A DNA stretch of 64,000 nt from contig OX328110.1 of assembly GCA_946811185.2 (NCBI GenBank), forward strand, positions 11,388,516 to 11,452,515, read 5' to 3'. Below the pieces are notes generated by a model. It saw only the letters and a list, made by a program, of their open reading frames with translations. It did no database searches and was not told where the DNA came from. Every line of letters begins with the position of its first letter. Within the stretch, counting starts at the first letter, position 1. A program made the position numbers and the translations under genes. Shown here piece by piece: positions 1-12,800 of this stretch. Source of the DNA: Hippopus hippopus (lineage: Eukaryota; Mollusca; Bivalvia; Cardiida; Cardiidae).

Positions 1-248
1 AGTGGTATTTTTTTCTACAACGGTCGGCTAAAATAATGTGGGCGGGGCTTACAGTTTGCCCTATTTTCTAAGCCAATCGCAAGGCCGGATTTCATTCAAA
101 ATTGCTGGATTTAATTCCATACAGACTCAATATCTCGCAATATGCGACCACTTAATTATTAAATGGTTGACCTATATACAAATATTTCTCGCTTAACCCT
201 AAGCCCCGCCCAAATTATTTAGCCGACTGTTGTAGAAAAAATACCACT
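1..248. mobile_element. Short TIR element (MITE-like), possibly cut by window edge
   Basis: The first roughly 47 bases (AGTGGTATTTTTTTCTACAA at the end) recur inverted at about 200-248, ending TTGTAGAAAAAATACCACT, with few mismatches. The interior is short and has no coding potential. This is the structure of a non-autonomous DNA transposon. The left target duplication would lie at or before base 1, so the exact boundary cannot be checked. A second inverted match links 49-69 to 967-987 (GGGCAAACTGTAAG side), so this element may be nested in, or recombined with, a larger one. Confidence 0.75.
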
Positions 249-1009
249 ACAATGAGTGCTCTGTAGTGAAAGAGGCAGGAACTATTGCAATTTTCGGGAT
301 CTTTGAAAAGTTAAACTAAAAGAACAACAAATGCAATGGAGTTACACTTATATTCTCCCGAGAATTATCCAAAATCTCCAAAAACTTTTACTCGTTACTC
401 ACCAGACAGTGCGATTTTTACCCTTTAGTTTACCAGGATTTATTAAAATTGTTAAATCTTATCCGGATAATAAAAACGTAATTAGGTCAAGTAAAGAGGC
501 AGACAACGTAGACCAATATCAGGGTGCACGTATATGCAGGCTGGGTTTAATTGTCGGTGCTGGCATAAGCGGATCCAGTTTGTGATCAGCAAATTACAGA
601 TATTATACTGGTCTGTACAATAAAAAAATATAAACATAGAGGTACGGTATTTTGAGAATATACCTTGTAAAACAATGTGCTGTCACCAGAAAATGGTAAA
701 AAACGTACGCGTATTTAACTTCTAAGATAATTTTTTTCTACCTCTTTTGAATTTCGACTGTTGTCACACAGACTGGTATAGAAACCTAACTAAATGAAAA
801 TGACAGTAGACTGTTGTCCTAGGTCAGGTTTAGCGCCAAATTAAAGATAACGCAATACGGCTAAATGCGCATGTTGCTACCGCCGTCAGTCACACAAGGC
901 GCGGCGACCGCGTTCTCTATCCGAATTGTATGGTTCTTGCCTCCCAGCGGCTACTGTCAGTCAATTAGAAAGTAGGGCAAACTGTAAGTCAGTTATTCAT
1001 CATATATTT
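249..1009. other. AT-rich gap, no gene recognised
   Basis: The only open frame of note, 331-585 (+), has no recognisable domain and no splice or promoter context. The stretch ends at the inverted match to the left element (about 967-987). Confidence 0.5.
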
Positions 1010-3470
1010 CATTTTTAGGGAATTAAATATATGATCAATAACTTATACATATAATAACATATATCAATCAATTGAAACAAGACATTACAAAAGGATCGAA
1101 ACGAAAGCATCAAAGCTTATATAGTTCCTCTCCCTAAAGAAGGTCACATGGTATAACAATTACAGAAAAGCAAATAAATTGAATATACACCAAAAAAATG
1201 AACTGATAGTGAAAAATTGAGAGAATGACAGTGAAAAATGAAGAATGAAAAAAGGAATAATGATTGGAGGTTGTGCAGAGTTAAGGGAGAAAATGTAAAA
1301 TTAACTTTTATAGGCCCCATGTGTATGTGTGTCCGCGGCAGTACAATATTAAAAGAGAGGTACCATATACTAGTATATATTAAATTCAACTTGAAACTCA
1401 AGCGAATCTACCGCTATTCTCAATGAAAGGATGAACTGCATTAAAGATTTTTTCATTTTCTGTAAGGTAGAGATTATTGTCACCAAATAGGACGATGTCA
1501 ATATAATCAGATATTTCACAAATATATTGTCTTAATGCTGTCCTAATATTACGATAAATTCTGCAAAGAAAGAAGTAGTGTTTATTGGATTCTATTTCCC
1601 TGCAACGCCAAAGAGGATTTTTATACAATATTTTTCCAGAACAGGTGTTGCTTTAAATCACTACAGTTATTTCTAAGACGAGCATGTAAAACCTGCAGTC
1701 TTCTTTCCCCATAAAAAAATAGTTTTTAAGGAATTGGTTTATCTATATCTAACACACGTTTAAAAGATGAGAGAGAGTCTGTCTCCCTTGTAGACTGTGG
1801 CAAAGAGGTCCATGCCTATATATTTAAAGGTAGAAAAGAGTTCATATAAAGATTAGTTTTGCAGACGATGCTTGACAAATCGTTCGAAATACGAAGATTG
1901 TATGCTGTATTACTGCCAATAGTGGTCGGTACTAGAGAAAATAAGTAGTTTGGAACTAAACCATTTACCATTCTGAAAAAAATAATAAGTTGATGTTTGT
2001 TCCTACGCTCTCTCAGTGTTTCCCAGCCTGATTCTCTTATAGGGTCTGCAATTGACACGAGCTTAGTACATCCCGTTACAATCCTGGCTGCCTCGTTTTT
2101 AATCTTGTCGAGTTCTTCCTTTTGGTACTCATGCACATTATCCCAAATAATATCTCCATATTCAAGAATCGGTCTGATAAATGAGAAATATATGGTTTGA
2201 AGTGAAAGGCGATCGAGCTGGAACCTCAAACGTCTTAAAACGCCTATTCTTTTCCACGCCTTTTCAACGGCAGACTGCATTTGTTGATCCCAGTTTCCAT
2301 CACAAGATAGATAAATACCAAGGTGTTTATGAAACTGAACTGATGGAATAACAACATCTGACATAGAGAGATCCGAATGAACAGGTTTGATACGTTTTCG
2401 AGATATTTACAAAGATTTAGATTTAGAGGGGTTGAATTTAACCAACCATCTGTCTGCCCATTTACTAACCTTATCTATGTCCGATTGTAAAATGCCACCA
2501 GATATATCTGGAGTATCAACTACTATAGAAAGACTTGTGTCATCAGCAAACAAATTGATACCAGAACCCTGTGGAACCCAAGCTTTTACAATTGATAAAT
2601 TGGAAGAACCTCCAGGAAGAACTACTTTTTGGGTTTTGTTGGTCAGATAGTCCTGCAGGAATGATAAAACCTTGCCATCTATACCTGCAGCATGTAATTT
2701 GAAGATGAAACCCTTGTGCCACACCTTGTCAAATGCTTTACTAATGACGAAAAAAAAAAAAAAAAAAAATTCTTATTTCAAAGCCATTATCTAAGGCGCT
2801 ACAAATTCTTTTGTACAAATATGTCAATTGGTTGACAATTGAGTCGCCAGGGAGGAAACCAGATTGATGTGGTGTGAAGAAATTTGTCTCTTTTAGGTGA
2901 TTAAAAATATGCTTGTAAATTATTCTTTCTAATACCTTCTCCATTGTGTTTAAAAGTGATATAGGTCTATAATTAGATGCAATAGAAGGAGCATCGCTTT
3001 TTAAAATAGGCCACACGAGAGATGTTTTCCAGGCAGTGGGTAGGGCACACTTATCGAGACAAAGATTAAATAATCGACAAGGAGTTGAAATCTGAAGTGC
3101 TGATTCTACCAAGATCTTGTTATTGATACCGTCTGGACCAGATGCTTTTCCAATACGAAGAGTTTGTAATACATCGAAAACCTCATTCGACGTGATGACC
3201 ATACAGTTAAGCTTTTCACCGACAAATTGATGATAATCACTCGGAAGAATGCTTAAAGCGTTGTCAATCAAAGACTGACTAGAGAAAAACGAATTCAAGA
3301 CATTTGCTTTTTCATAATCATCCACTGCAAATCTGTCACTAGTAGAATCAAAAGTGGGTGGCAGTGTTGACGATGAGCTTTAAGTTGGGCATACGAACGA
3401 CTTCAGAATTTTCCACCAATCACGTGGATTTAAGTTACCAGATTCCATCTTACCTTCATTTATTTTTCTA
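1010..3470 (-). pseudogene. Degenerate non-LTR retrotransposon (LINE) reverse transcriptase, 5'-truncated
   Basis: Read on the minus strand, fragments line up in order as a Jockey/CR1-type reverse transcriptase. At about 3470-3380 is a DWWK segment typical of the region before the RT. At 3325-2741 are KASGPDGI, NYRPISLL, EKVLERIIYKHI and HQSGFLPGDS. At 2724-2407 are WHKGF, VPQGS and the catalytic FADD box. At 2364-1816 are LGIYL, thumb sequence and RPILEYGDIIWD, and at 1628-1400 is a C-terminal FG.N.L.F.AV..FI..SGRF tail. Damage is clear: a frameshift in an A/T run at about 2750-2769, a missing stretch between VPQGS and FADD (normally about 15-20 residues including the LGPLLF box), a stop near 3380, and no endonuclease domain. 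The 3' UTR probably runs to about 1010, because 1080-1130 matches the LINE tail at 40563-40678. The family is certain at the level of non-LTR RT; the clade is tentative. Confidence 0.93.
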
Positions 3471-3807
3471 TCTCTGCATACACATGGTATTATGTAATAT
3501 GTGTGTCAATAATATGATTTTTACATCATTTACATAAAGTTTGAAAAATAACTTAAATTTCTGGCTTATTTGTCAAGGAATATTTGCTGTTCTTGACACG
3601 AGTTCTGATGACGAGGATTCCGATGGAACCCGTAGTATCAGGTGTCCAGATACCGGAGTTCTGTGCTTACGGTTTACGTTAGGCTGGTTTCCATTTCTGC
3701 TGCGTTGATCTAGTGCTCGTAGGAAGCACGGCCGGTAATAAATAAGTGCTCTCAATTTTGTCAGAATTCGTGATTTAAATCATACACCTTATTTTCTTTT
3801 TTGCACC
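3471..3807. promoter_or_regulatory. Region upstream of the RBMX2 start codon
   Basis: This lies between the dead LINE and the RBMX2 ATG and must hold the 5' UTR and core promoter if the exon 1 call is right. No TATA box at a convincing distance is visible. A small minus-strand open frame (3573-3755) has no recognisable domain. The pyrimidine stretch at 3789-3802 precedes the ATG. The promoter role is inferred from position only. Confidence 0.3.
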
Positions 3808-3821
3808 ATGAATCCGCTTAC
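3808..3821 (+). CDS. RBMX2: RBMX2 exon 1 (14-nt coding part)
   Basis: ATGAATCCGCTTAC is followed directly by a GTGAGTAC donor and encodes MNPLT with the last codon split. Joined to exon 2 in phase it gives MNPLTNVKNLNKLNQREL, which matches the expected RBMX2 N terminus (MNPLT, then K/N-V-K and an L-N-x-R-E helix). The exon is too short for ORF callers. The ATG context CACCATGA is acceptable. Confidence 0.85.
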
Positions 3822-6800
3822 GTGAGTACTACACGTGTAAAATCATTTGTAAAATTGCTCTTCCGGGTAAATAACAACTTGCCTTAATAGATGAGACTAG
3901 CATAATTATTCATTAACTCAATCCACTTTATTGATTATTCGTCCTTTTGGCTTTCGTACTTCTCTTCTTTTTGCTTCTGCCATGCATTACCCCCGATGCG
4001 GAGGATTTTTATTTTTATTTTTCTCCTGTGTCTCCGCAAGAGAAGCAATAAAAAAATAACATCGGATCTCCCCTTCGGATCGAAGATAGCCATACGTGAC
4101 GTGCCCTTTTCTTCTATCTTTGTGATCAACTGCTACTTTCATGCTACTCCTGATTCGGGGTCTAGCTCCGATGTTATTTTTGCAGTGCTCCAGCTAGCGG
4201 GGAATAGAAGGGCGTTGCGCCCTGCCCCCTCTTGTAGACGCCCTGCCTTTTTTCTTTGCGCCCTGCCCTTTTTCTGCACACCCTGCCGTATATCAGCGCC
4301 CCGGAGTGCCCTATGTTCAGTATTGTAACATGTAATCTAAATTACGCCACGAGTCTGTTTAAGATGTCATTGATATCCGCCTCCGAATATACAATCCAAT
4401 TAACAGCGTGTCACAAATCCCCTACAGGCAGCGAAGTGTGAAAAGATCAACCATGACTGTATATTACAAGTTCGTAATTTATTCATCAAAGTAGGCCTAC
4501 ACAAGTGCTGAGAACAATTAAGGCAATTAAACAGATTATCGTATCTTTAAGATTATTGCCCATATTCAACAATACTTGAGGTTGTTCAGCTTGTTATCAA
4601 TCGCAATTTATTGTTTTAGTCATAAAAAAAAAAATTATGTCCGACGAAGATCGATCTTATTTTCCTGTACCAAGTTACATGTACAAAGCTGAATCAAGGG
4701 TTAGTGATTGATAAAATTACCCTTTTTGAAGTGTGTTCTGTTCATAAACAAAGTAACTTATTCTTAGATTAACCCCTGGTTTCAAAAATAATTGATAAAG
4801 TGATGTTAACGCTCAGGTAGGACTGATGAGTCAGCAAATTAACCTGTCGTAAGTCGGAAAATGGTGCATTTATAAAATAGACAATGAAGCATACCACAGC
4901 ATGTTGTTGACTTGTATTATGTAGAATGTATGTCAAAATGTCCAGAAATACCTTTCCAAAATTTAAATTACATGGAAAAAGGACCAATGCAAAAAGCACG
5001 AAAACCCATGACATAACGAATGTCAATTTCACATCAACCCGATCAGAAACACTTCAGACTATCTTTCCAGCTTCAGTAATGAATTCAGAGAGGAGATTTG
5101 CTTACTCAGTGCATAAAACATAAAGCAGAAGCTAAAATCTCCTTATTTTTCACTGGGAAAGAGACTTTAATTGTTCTCTTATGAAATGAAAAAGATCGGG
5201 GGGGGGGGGAGGGGGAGACGGGAGACTTGCCTTACCAAAGAAAGAAAGTGTTGAAAGTTTGTATTTGTTAGTTTTCGTGGCTTACTTCTCTTGCTTATCT
5301 GCAAAGCATTGATAAAAATGAAGTAATGTATGGTAATAGTATCAAGTCTGCAGTTGAATGATATCAGGCTTCAGGAGATATTGTGTGAAAAGGAGAAATG
5401 CTGTTAACCATTTGTTTTCAGAAATGGCTTTCAAATTGGGCAAGACTGTTATCTGGTAAAGAGTTAAATGAGAGTTATAATATGAACTACATGTACTTGT
5501 CATGCTCCTGGACCTAGCTAAACCATTCAAGAAAGTGAGTTACTAATAATGGAAAATGGCTTTCTTGTTGAGATGAAGCTGTCCAGAATGTCCATATAAG
5601 CCACTGTAACAGAATGATTTTTGTTTAAGAATCCCTTATTTTATGTCAGAAATTGCAGGAGAGACTGTCAATAAGGTCAAAAATCTATAAAATTTTCTTG
5701 GGGGGGGGAGGCCCCCTCATTGCGCCCCCCCCTCCCTTATCCCTGCTTGGCGCTTTATGCCTCAAAGTGCCCTTCTCAGCCCCAGCACCCTGCCCTTTTT
5801 TTACCCTGGCTGGAGCACTGTTTTTGTGATTGTTTCTGGCGAAGACCAGTAACAAAAATAGCATCGGAGCAGACCTTCAGACTGAAGGTACTTTCATGCT
5901 AGTCTCAATAATGAGACGCTAGGGTGATTTTTTTCATATCTGGACATTTATTGTACACTGCACTGTCTCAAGTCCATCGTAAATTTTCCAGTAGCAAAGA
6001 TAGAGCGCTATACTGACTTTCTGTTTCGTTGGTTTAAGCTGTATTACAGCGAAATGCAACTAACTTTTAGTAATAAACATAACCAAAGACAAGTTATTAA
6101 ACCTTTCATTACATAAAGAGGTTGTAGAAGTCATTTATAATATGTAAATCTCAGAAAAAACACTGACGAAATTTATCGTGCATGGCAGCTATTTTGTGTA
6201 TATTCGGGAAAGTAAACAACGCGAGTAAAAGATGAAATGCACGGTTTTCTTGATGTTCAGCGTATAAATTAAAATATTTGTATTTCATACAAAGGGTTAT
6301 TAAATATGCAAGCAACAGGTATGTTTAAATCCTAGTTTTGTGCTCTAGTTGCGAAGTTATGAGAGTTCAAGCTTGCGCACAAAATCTGTGCGGAGCTTTT
6401 GTCTGATTTTATCTTGATTGTCTCTGTACCCAGAGGCGACCTGTCAAAAAGTAATATCACCTTTGGGGACAGTTATCTGTACTACTTTCATGCTATCTAA
6501 CTTCTAAGAAACAAGCAAGGCATAGATTTAAGTATTTCAGTAGATGGAAAAAGAGACAGAATTCATTTGTAGACAAGGAAAAGTACATTTAACTTACTCT
6601 GCATGGCGATTTTTTTTTTTAAATTATACTCTTGACACACTGACAGTTGTGATATTAACCCTTTACCACACGACAAATTTTAGACCTGTCCGAATTGAAA
6701 GCATTTGCAGAGGACAGTTTCAATGTGGATCATATGGAATGATTTTTCTTTGATAGGGTAGAAAACATTGTGGGAAAAGGAGAAAATGCTGGTTACCAGC

Positions 6801-9800
6801 ATTTTCTCCTTTTCCCACAATGTTTTCAAAAGCCTTCTCTATCAGGGGTGTCAAAAGTCATCATTGTGTGGTAAAGGGTTAAGCCTCGATGTTTACCAAT
6901 TTAAATTATAGGAATAAAAATGAAACCCCAATGGCTTGTAGATGTTAAACAATTAATGTTCTTAATATATAAGTATACAAGACATTTCCACTTATTTTCA
7001 AATATTCACAAAAATATTTGAGTTAGCATAACACATCCAACACAGAGCAACCATTTTGTATGCAGGTATATACTCGGAGTGTGAGAATAAACCACCATTT
7101 TAGAAATAGACTGACCTTGAACCAGCCTAGCTGACACAGTCATGGGACAGCCAAATCCTGGTGGAAGCGTGAATTTTTTTCAAATGCGGTTTCGTCTTGA
7201 AATAAATTGTAGTTTTTATGGCGAGGGGTTTTTGCGTTAGTGGAATGATGTGTGTTGAAAACGAGTCTTTAAAGTTTAAAGATTCGCCTATCTAAACCCC
7301 TTTTTCCTGCAATATTTGCAGACCATGATAATACTAATAAATGGTATGACATCATTGGCTTTGATTTCGATGCAGTATCACATAACTTACAAAAAAAAAA
7401 ATTGTCGCAAACTTCCATATATCCAGTTTGTTGTCATCTAAAATAGCGATATTCATGATCATCGCTATTTTAGATGATTCGATGATACCTATGATCACCA
7501 CAGGGAATCAACTAGACATTTTCCCATTACTAAGTGAATCATTAAAAAAAAAAAAAATCAAGTCATTTCAAATGTTGTCAAGTGATATGATACAAGGGGT
7601 ATTTCTTGGGGTCACAGCCTGTATATTTATCACAGGTGCATTTTCTGTATCTTATCTCGAATTCACAGGAACAAACAGTAAATAAATGTCATGTTTACAT
7701 GATTAAGTGATGAATAATGGGGGAAAAATATGTTAATATATTAACTTTTTTTAATTGTAAATCTATATTTGACATTTCTTTGACGTAGGGAGCTACTGTG
7801 GAATGTTTGTGTCTGTAAAAGTTGGACAGGAGACACAAAAACAGGGTTTGCAACAAAATATTGCTGGCATACATAGATTCATGAAGATATGAGGATTCAT
7901 GGATTATTGGGAATTGTTGGACTCTAAGTAATAGCCACAATCACTGCGTTGATTATTATGCTATAACTCTGCTAGTGCACAATTTAAAAACAGGATAAAA
8001 ACATAGTAAAGGGGGCTTAGGCCTTGGACACTTGGGACTTAAAAGCCTCAGGTGTGCTCACTGACACTATACCTGGTTGCAGCGAGTTCCACTCCATGAT
8101 GGTCCAGGGTTAAAAAGACTCTTTTTGATAGTCAACTGAGCAGGATGATACAGCGAAGCTCTTGTGATGGGTGTTTCAAGAGCGTCTCACTGGTTGAATC
8201 AGTCTACCTGCAATGTATATAGCTACCAGACTGTTGGTGATCTTAAACATCATTCTGAGTCTTTCCTCCGTCCTACTTCCTTCCAATGATTTCCATATAA
8301 GTGACAATGACGATATCATTAACGCTTGATTATGATGTTTTCCTGTAGTTGTTCCCCATATATCTTGCAGGCCTTCGCTGTACCATGTCCAAACAGTGTT
8401 TATCTTTCTCCAGGTATATGGATCTCACACTGTTTGCATATCAGACAATAGGTCTTACCAGTGTCTTACTGTATATTCATTTTCCTTCATGTGTGTCGAG
8501 CTGATGTTAGGGTTGCACCTTAGGAACCAGATGAGAGTCTGAACACCTTGAGGGTCATTGAACCCACTGATTTAAAATGTTAACTGTAGTACAGTTTAAT
8601 AAAAAAGACCTTTTTTTGTACAACTAGCTTTGAAAAAAAGTCTTTTGTTCGGCCATATTTCTTCTTTTACCTTACAAAATATTTACTGCTCAAGGTCTCC
8701 TATAGAAACATGTCCAAACTAAATTTAAAAATCAGTTTTTTCTAACATAACAAACGTGTGCGCCATCTAGCAGCTTGTGTGGCCTCTATCTTCAGTTTAA
8801 ATACCTTGACTCAGATATTGTCGCCCTAAGCAAACTATAATTTCCAAAATACAAGTTTTGAATGGAAAAAAAACACTCTGAAGTGAAAACAATGAAGTTG
8901 TCACCTATTTACCCCACCCTTTAAAATCCTTTATTACACACAGATTTACTGCCCGACATGGTGACGTTTTTAGATCATATTACAATATTTTCAAATCATG
9001 TGACTACAAATTGACACCAACTGTAACAAGTTATGTAGAATGTCAGATTTTTTGACGAATATCCGCAAAGTCACATATTATTCAGGTACAAAAATAGCTG
9101 TGGGTTAGTTATCATGTAGGTCAAGGTGGGTTTTTTTCCCAACCGTTTTATTAAATTGAATGATATTTTTTTCATGATTCTAACAAAAAGATGAAATAAG
9201 AAAATTATTTTTAAGTTTTGGCATTCTTCTTGATCGGATTGTAAATACTATGAACCAATGATGAACAAGGATACCCTTTTGGAGTAAAAATAAAACCCAT
9301 ACCCAAGTGGAGTTAAAATGTACCCTTTTTGAAATTAATGACTTTTTTAGTGTTTTTATCTATGAACTTTGCTGGCTATCAGCATTTTCTTTTCCCTCGG
9401 TGTTTCAACAAGTCTTCCTCCTTAGGGTCATTATACATGTAACTCAGGACTTCATGCTAAAGGAGAAAACCCGTAAGAGTGAACCAATAAAGCACCAAGT
9501 TACTCAAATGGACAACAGATCAAAGGAAGATTCAAGATCAGACTGCATGTTCTGTGCAGTCTGATTTTGATCCACTTTGTCAGTGAAAGACAATCTGATC
9601 TTAACCTGTCTACATAAAGAAAGAGAGCCATGCTTAGAGCTCTATTGGTAAATTGATAGGTTTTCATTCATTGCTCATTATGATCTGTGATAATTTATTC
9701 ATTTCAGAAATGTGAAAAATCTGAATAAGTTAAATCAACGTGAATTAGAGCTTGGACTTACAACCAAAAAGTCCTGGCATGATAAGTATAAGGATAGTGC

Positions 9801-12800
9801 TTGGATCTTTATTGGTGGACTTCCCTATGATCTGACAGAGGGAGATGTGTTATGTATATTTTCTCAGTAAGTACCTACATATGTGTAGATTATGGTCTGT
9901 CTTTGCCAGCTGGTGAACTTCCAGACTCATTCAAATTTAACCCTTTACCAAATGAAAAAAATTTAGCCTTGTTCAAAGCGAAAAACATTGCAGACAAGAA
10001 ATTTAAATGCAACTCAAAACATCAATTTGGCTTAAATAGGGTAGAAAACAATGTGAAAAAAGGAGAAAATGCTGGTTTCCAGCATTTTCTCCTTTTCCCA
10101 CAATGTTTTCAAAAACAATCTTTCTCAAAGTCGTTAAAACTGAGGATTGTGTGGTAAATGGTTTTAGCATTTCCGATTATTGGATTGAATGAGGTTCAAA
10201 AGTGAAAGTGTTGAAAATACGGGAAAGAGAAATACTGATTACAGGATATTTTCTTTTCCCACAACGTTTTCAAAAGCCTTCTGTCAAATATATCATGAAA
10301 AAGGGCAACAATTGGGTTAATGGGACACTTCCACTTGTAGCAATTTGCAACAGATTACCCTGAAAGCACCCTCTTAGAATAGGGAAGCTATTATGATGAT
10401 TATTTTCAGAACAAGGCCATACCTTTGTCAACCAGATTATTTACACACAAGTGAGAACAAATTCATCTGGCATCATTGTAGGTGATATCACATTTTGTAC
10501 TGCTTGGGCCTGACTTGCGAATTTTAATCTGTTGTATGGTGTCCTGGTATCTCATTTTGTATCACCCGGGCTTGACTTGTGACGCTTATTTATTCCTATG
10601 TTGTGTATGGCAGAAATCAGAAGCAATATGGCTTGCATCACGCGAAAAGGGGCATTCGGACATTTGCGTAAAGTGTCGTCTAGGATCAGCCTGCGCATGC
10701 AGTCCACGCAGGCTAATCCGAGACGGCACTTTACGACTACATTAGATTTTGTCATAAGTAGACTTGCGTGAAACAGAAAATCACATAAAAGCGGAAAGTG
10801 TCATTACGGATTAGTCTGCGCGAAGTGCGCAGGCTGATCCGAAACGACACTTTACGCAAATGTCTGAATACCCCTTTTCACGCGTTGCAGGCCATATATC
10901 AAGTGTGTTATCTGAATATTCAAACTTGCTGAGATAGATAATCATTACTTAGTAAGCCCTGTCATAGTAAATTTCTACCAAACCTGTTAGATAACATTGA
11001 TATCTTTAGACACTAGCTTTGTACACTCTAATGAATGCATGAATAGCTGTGATTGTTCTTTTCACATTGCATAATTTTGGATCTATAAAATCCAGTTGGA
11101 CTAACAATTGGTTAAAACCTGAGGTAGAATGGTCCTTTGACATGCAGAAAATTGACCTGTAGCAAAAAGTTTTGACCCAGATCAGCCGACGCTGACTGGG
11201 CAGACTGCAGATGCATTAAGACCCGTTTTGACAGAACATTGCTCATCTTTTTCATGTCTGTATGTTACATTTGCAGATATGGGGAAATAGTAAACGTTAA
11301 CCTTGTGAGGGATCAGAAAACAGGAAAATCCAAAGGTTTTTGTTTCTTGTGTTATGAAGATCAAAGAAGCACCATTTTATCAGTGGACAATTTCAATGGA
11401 GCTAAGGTATGTATAGGGTGCTGTCTTTTGAAATAATTCCCTTGCAGGCTATGGAAAACCCCTGAGTGCTAAGCACAGTAGTTTTTGTAGGTACCATAAT
11501 AAAGATCAGCTTCAGACTGCTTCGGGCAATGTACATTATGTACACAAAGACTAATAGAACGGTTTGATGTATGATCTACCTTTTCCTCTAATTTGTGAAA
11601 TACTACTGTAAATATCCATTAAATTTCTATGCTTTAGTCTGTTGTTGCAGATGAGAAAGTAGCCAATATTTGTTGCTACCAAATCTTTTCAAACAAAAAA
11701 AACATGACTTGACCATATTGTAAGAATTTGCAACAAAACAGATGTGACTCAAATGTTAGGATTTGCCTTGGAAAAGGTAGAATATTGTCAGAAAAGGAGA
11801 AAATGCTGATGACAGCATTTTCTCCTTTTCCGACAATGATGCCAAAAGCCTTCTTCCTAAGGGTCATTAATAGATCTGCAGGTTTGGAAAAGGAGATGAA
11901 GTGGCCATGTGACAGGACCAGTAAAACTTTTGAAGAACAGAATTGATTACCACAAAACCACAATATGTTGTCTGTTTGATTGAGTTTTGTGCAGCTTTCA
12001 TCAGTGTACTAGCCATGTCATTGCGGGGCTGCCCTAATAAGTCTTTACTAACATACAAAATTTTAGATTTAACCAAATTGAAAGCATATGAGCCATGGTT
12101 TGGCAAAAGAGTGTTTAATGCATCTGTGATCCATTACACCGAGCAAGTCAACACATAAGTATGGATCCATAAAACCCATTCATGTAAATCATGAAGTAGA
12201 ATGGTCCGTAGACATGCCAAAGTTTTACAAATAGCTAAAAGTTTTGACCTATGTCGGCCTGAGTGGACTGCGTGGGCTGACATGGGTTTAAAATTTTTGC
12301 AGATGCATTAACATTAAGGCCCCTTTTCACAGGGCATGACTCATATATAGATGACAAATAGAATGTGGCTCAACTGATGCAATTTTCTCTTTGAAAGCAT
12401 AAAAAACATTCAGGTAACCAGCGTTTTCCTTTACCATAATCTTCTGTTTCAGAAACATTCCATCCTGTGAGCCACAATTTTCATCTAATAATGCTTTTAA
12501 GATAGACAAGTTTAAAATTTTGGTGCCTGGAAAGAAATGAACCCTTTACCACACAAGTCTGAGTTTAAACGACCAGGCAGAAAGAGGGTTTTTGAAAGAT
12601 TCTTGGAAAAGGAGAAAATGCTGGTAAACATTTCCCGTAATTATTTTTTACCGTGTCTGCAAATGCTTTCAATTTTGACCAGTCTAAAAGTTTGTTTTTT
12701 TTTTTTTGGTAAAGACTGAAATAAATACTGCAGGTACTAGGCAGGACACTAAGAGTGGATCATGTTGAAGAATATAGAAAGCCTAAAGAACATGGAGATG

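Noticed and set aside
331..585. 84-codon plus-strand ORF
   Set aside because: No recognisable domain, no splice or promoter signals, AT-rich neighbourhood.
1010..3470. Active LINE
   Set aside because: Frameshifts, a deletion between VPQGS and FADD, a stop and absence of an endonuclease domain.
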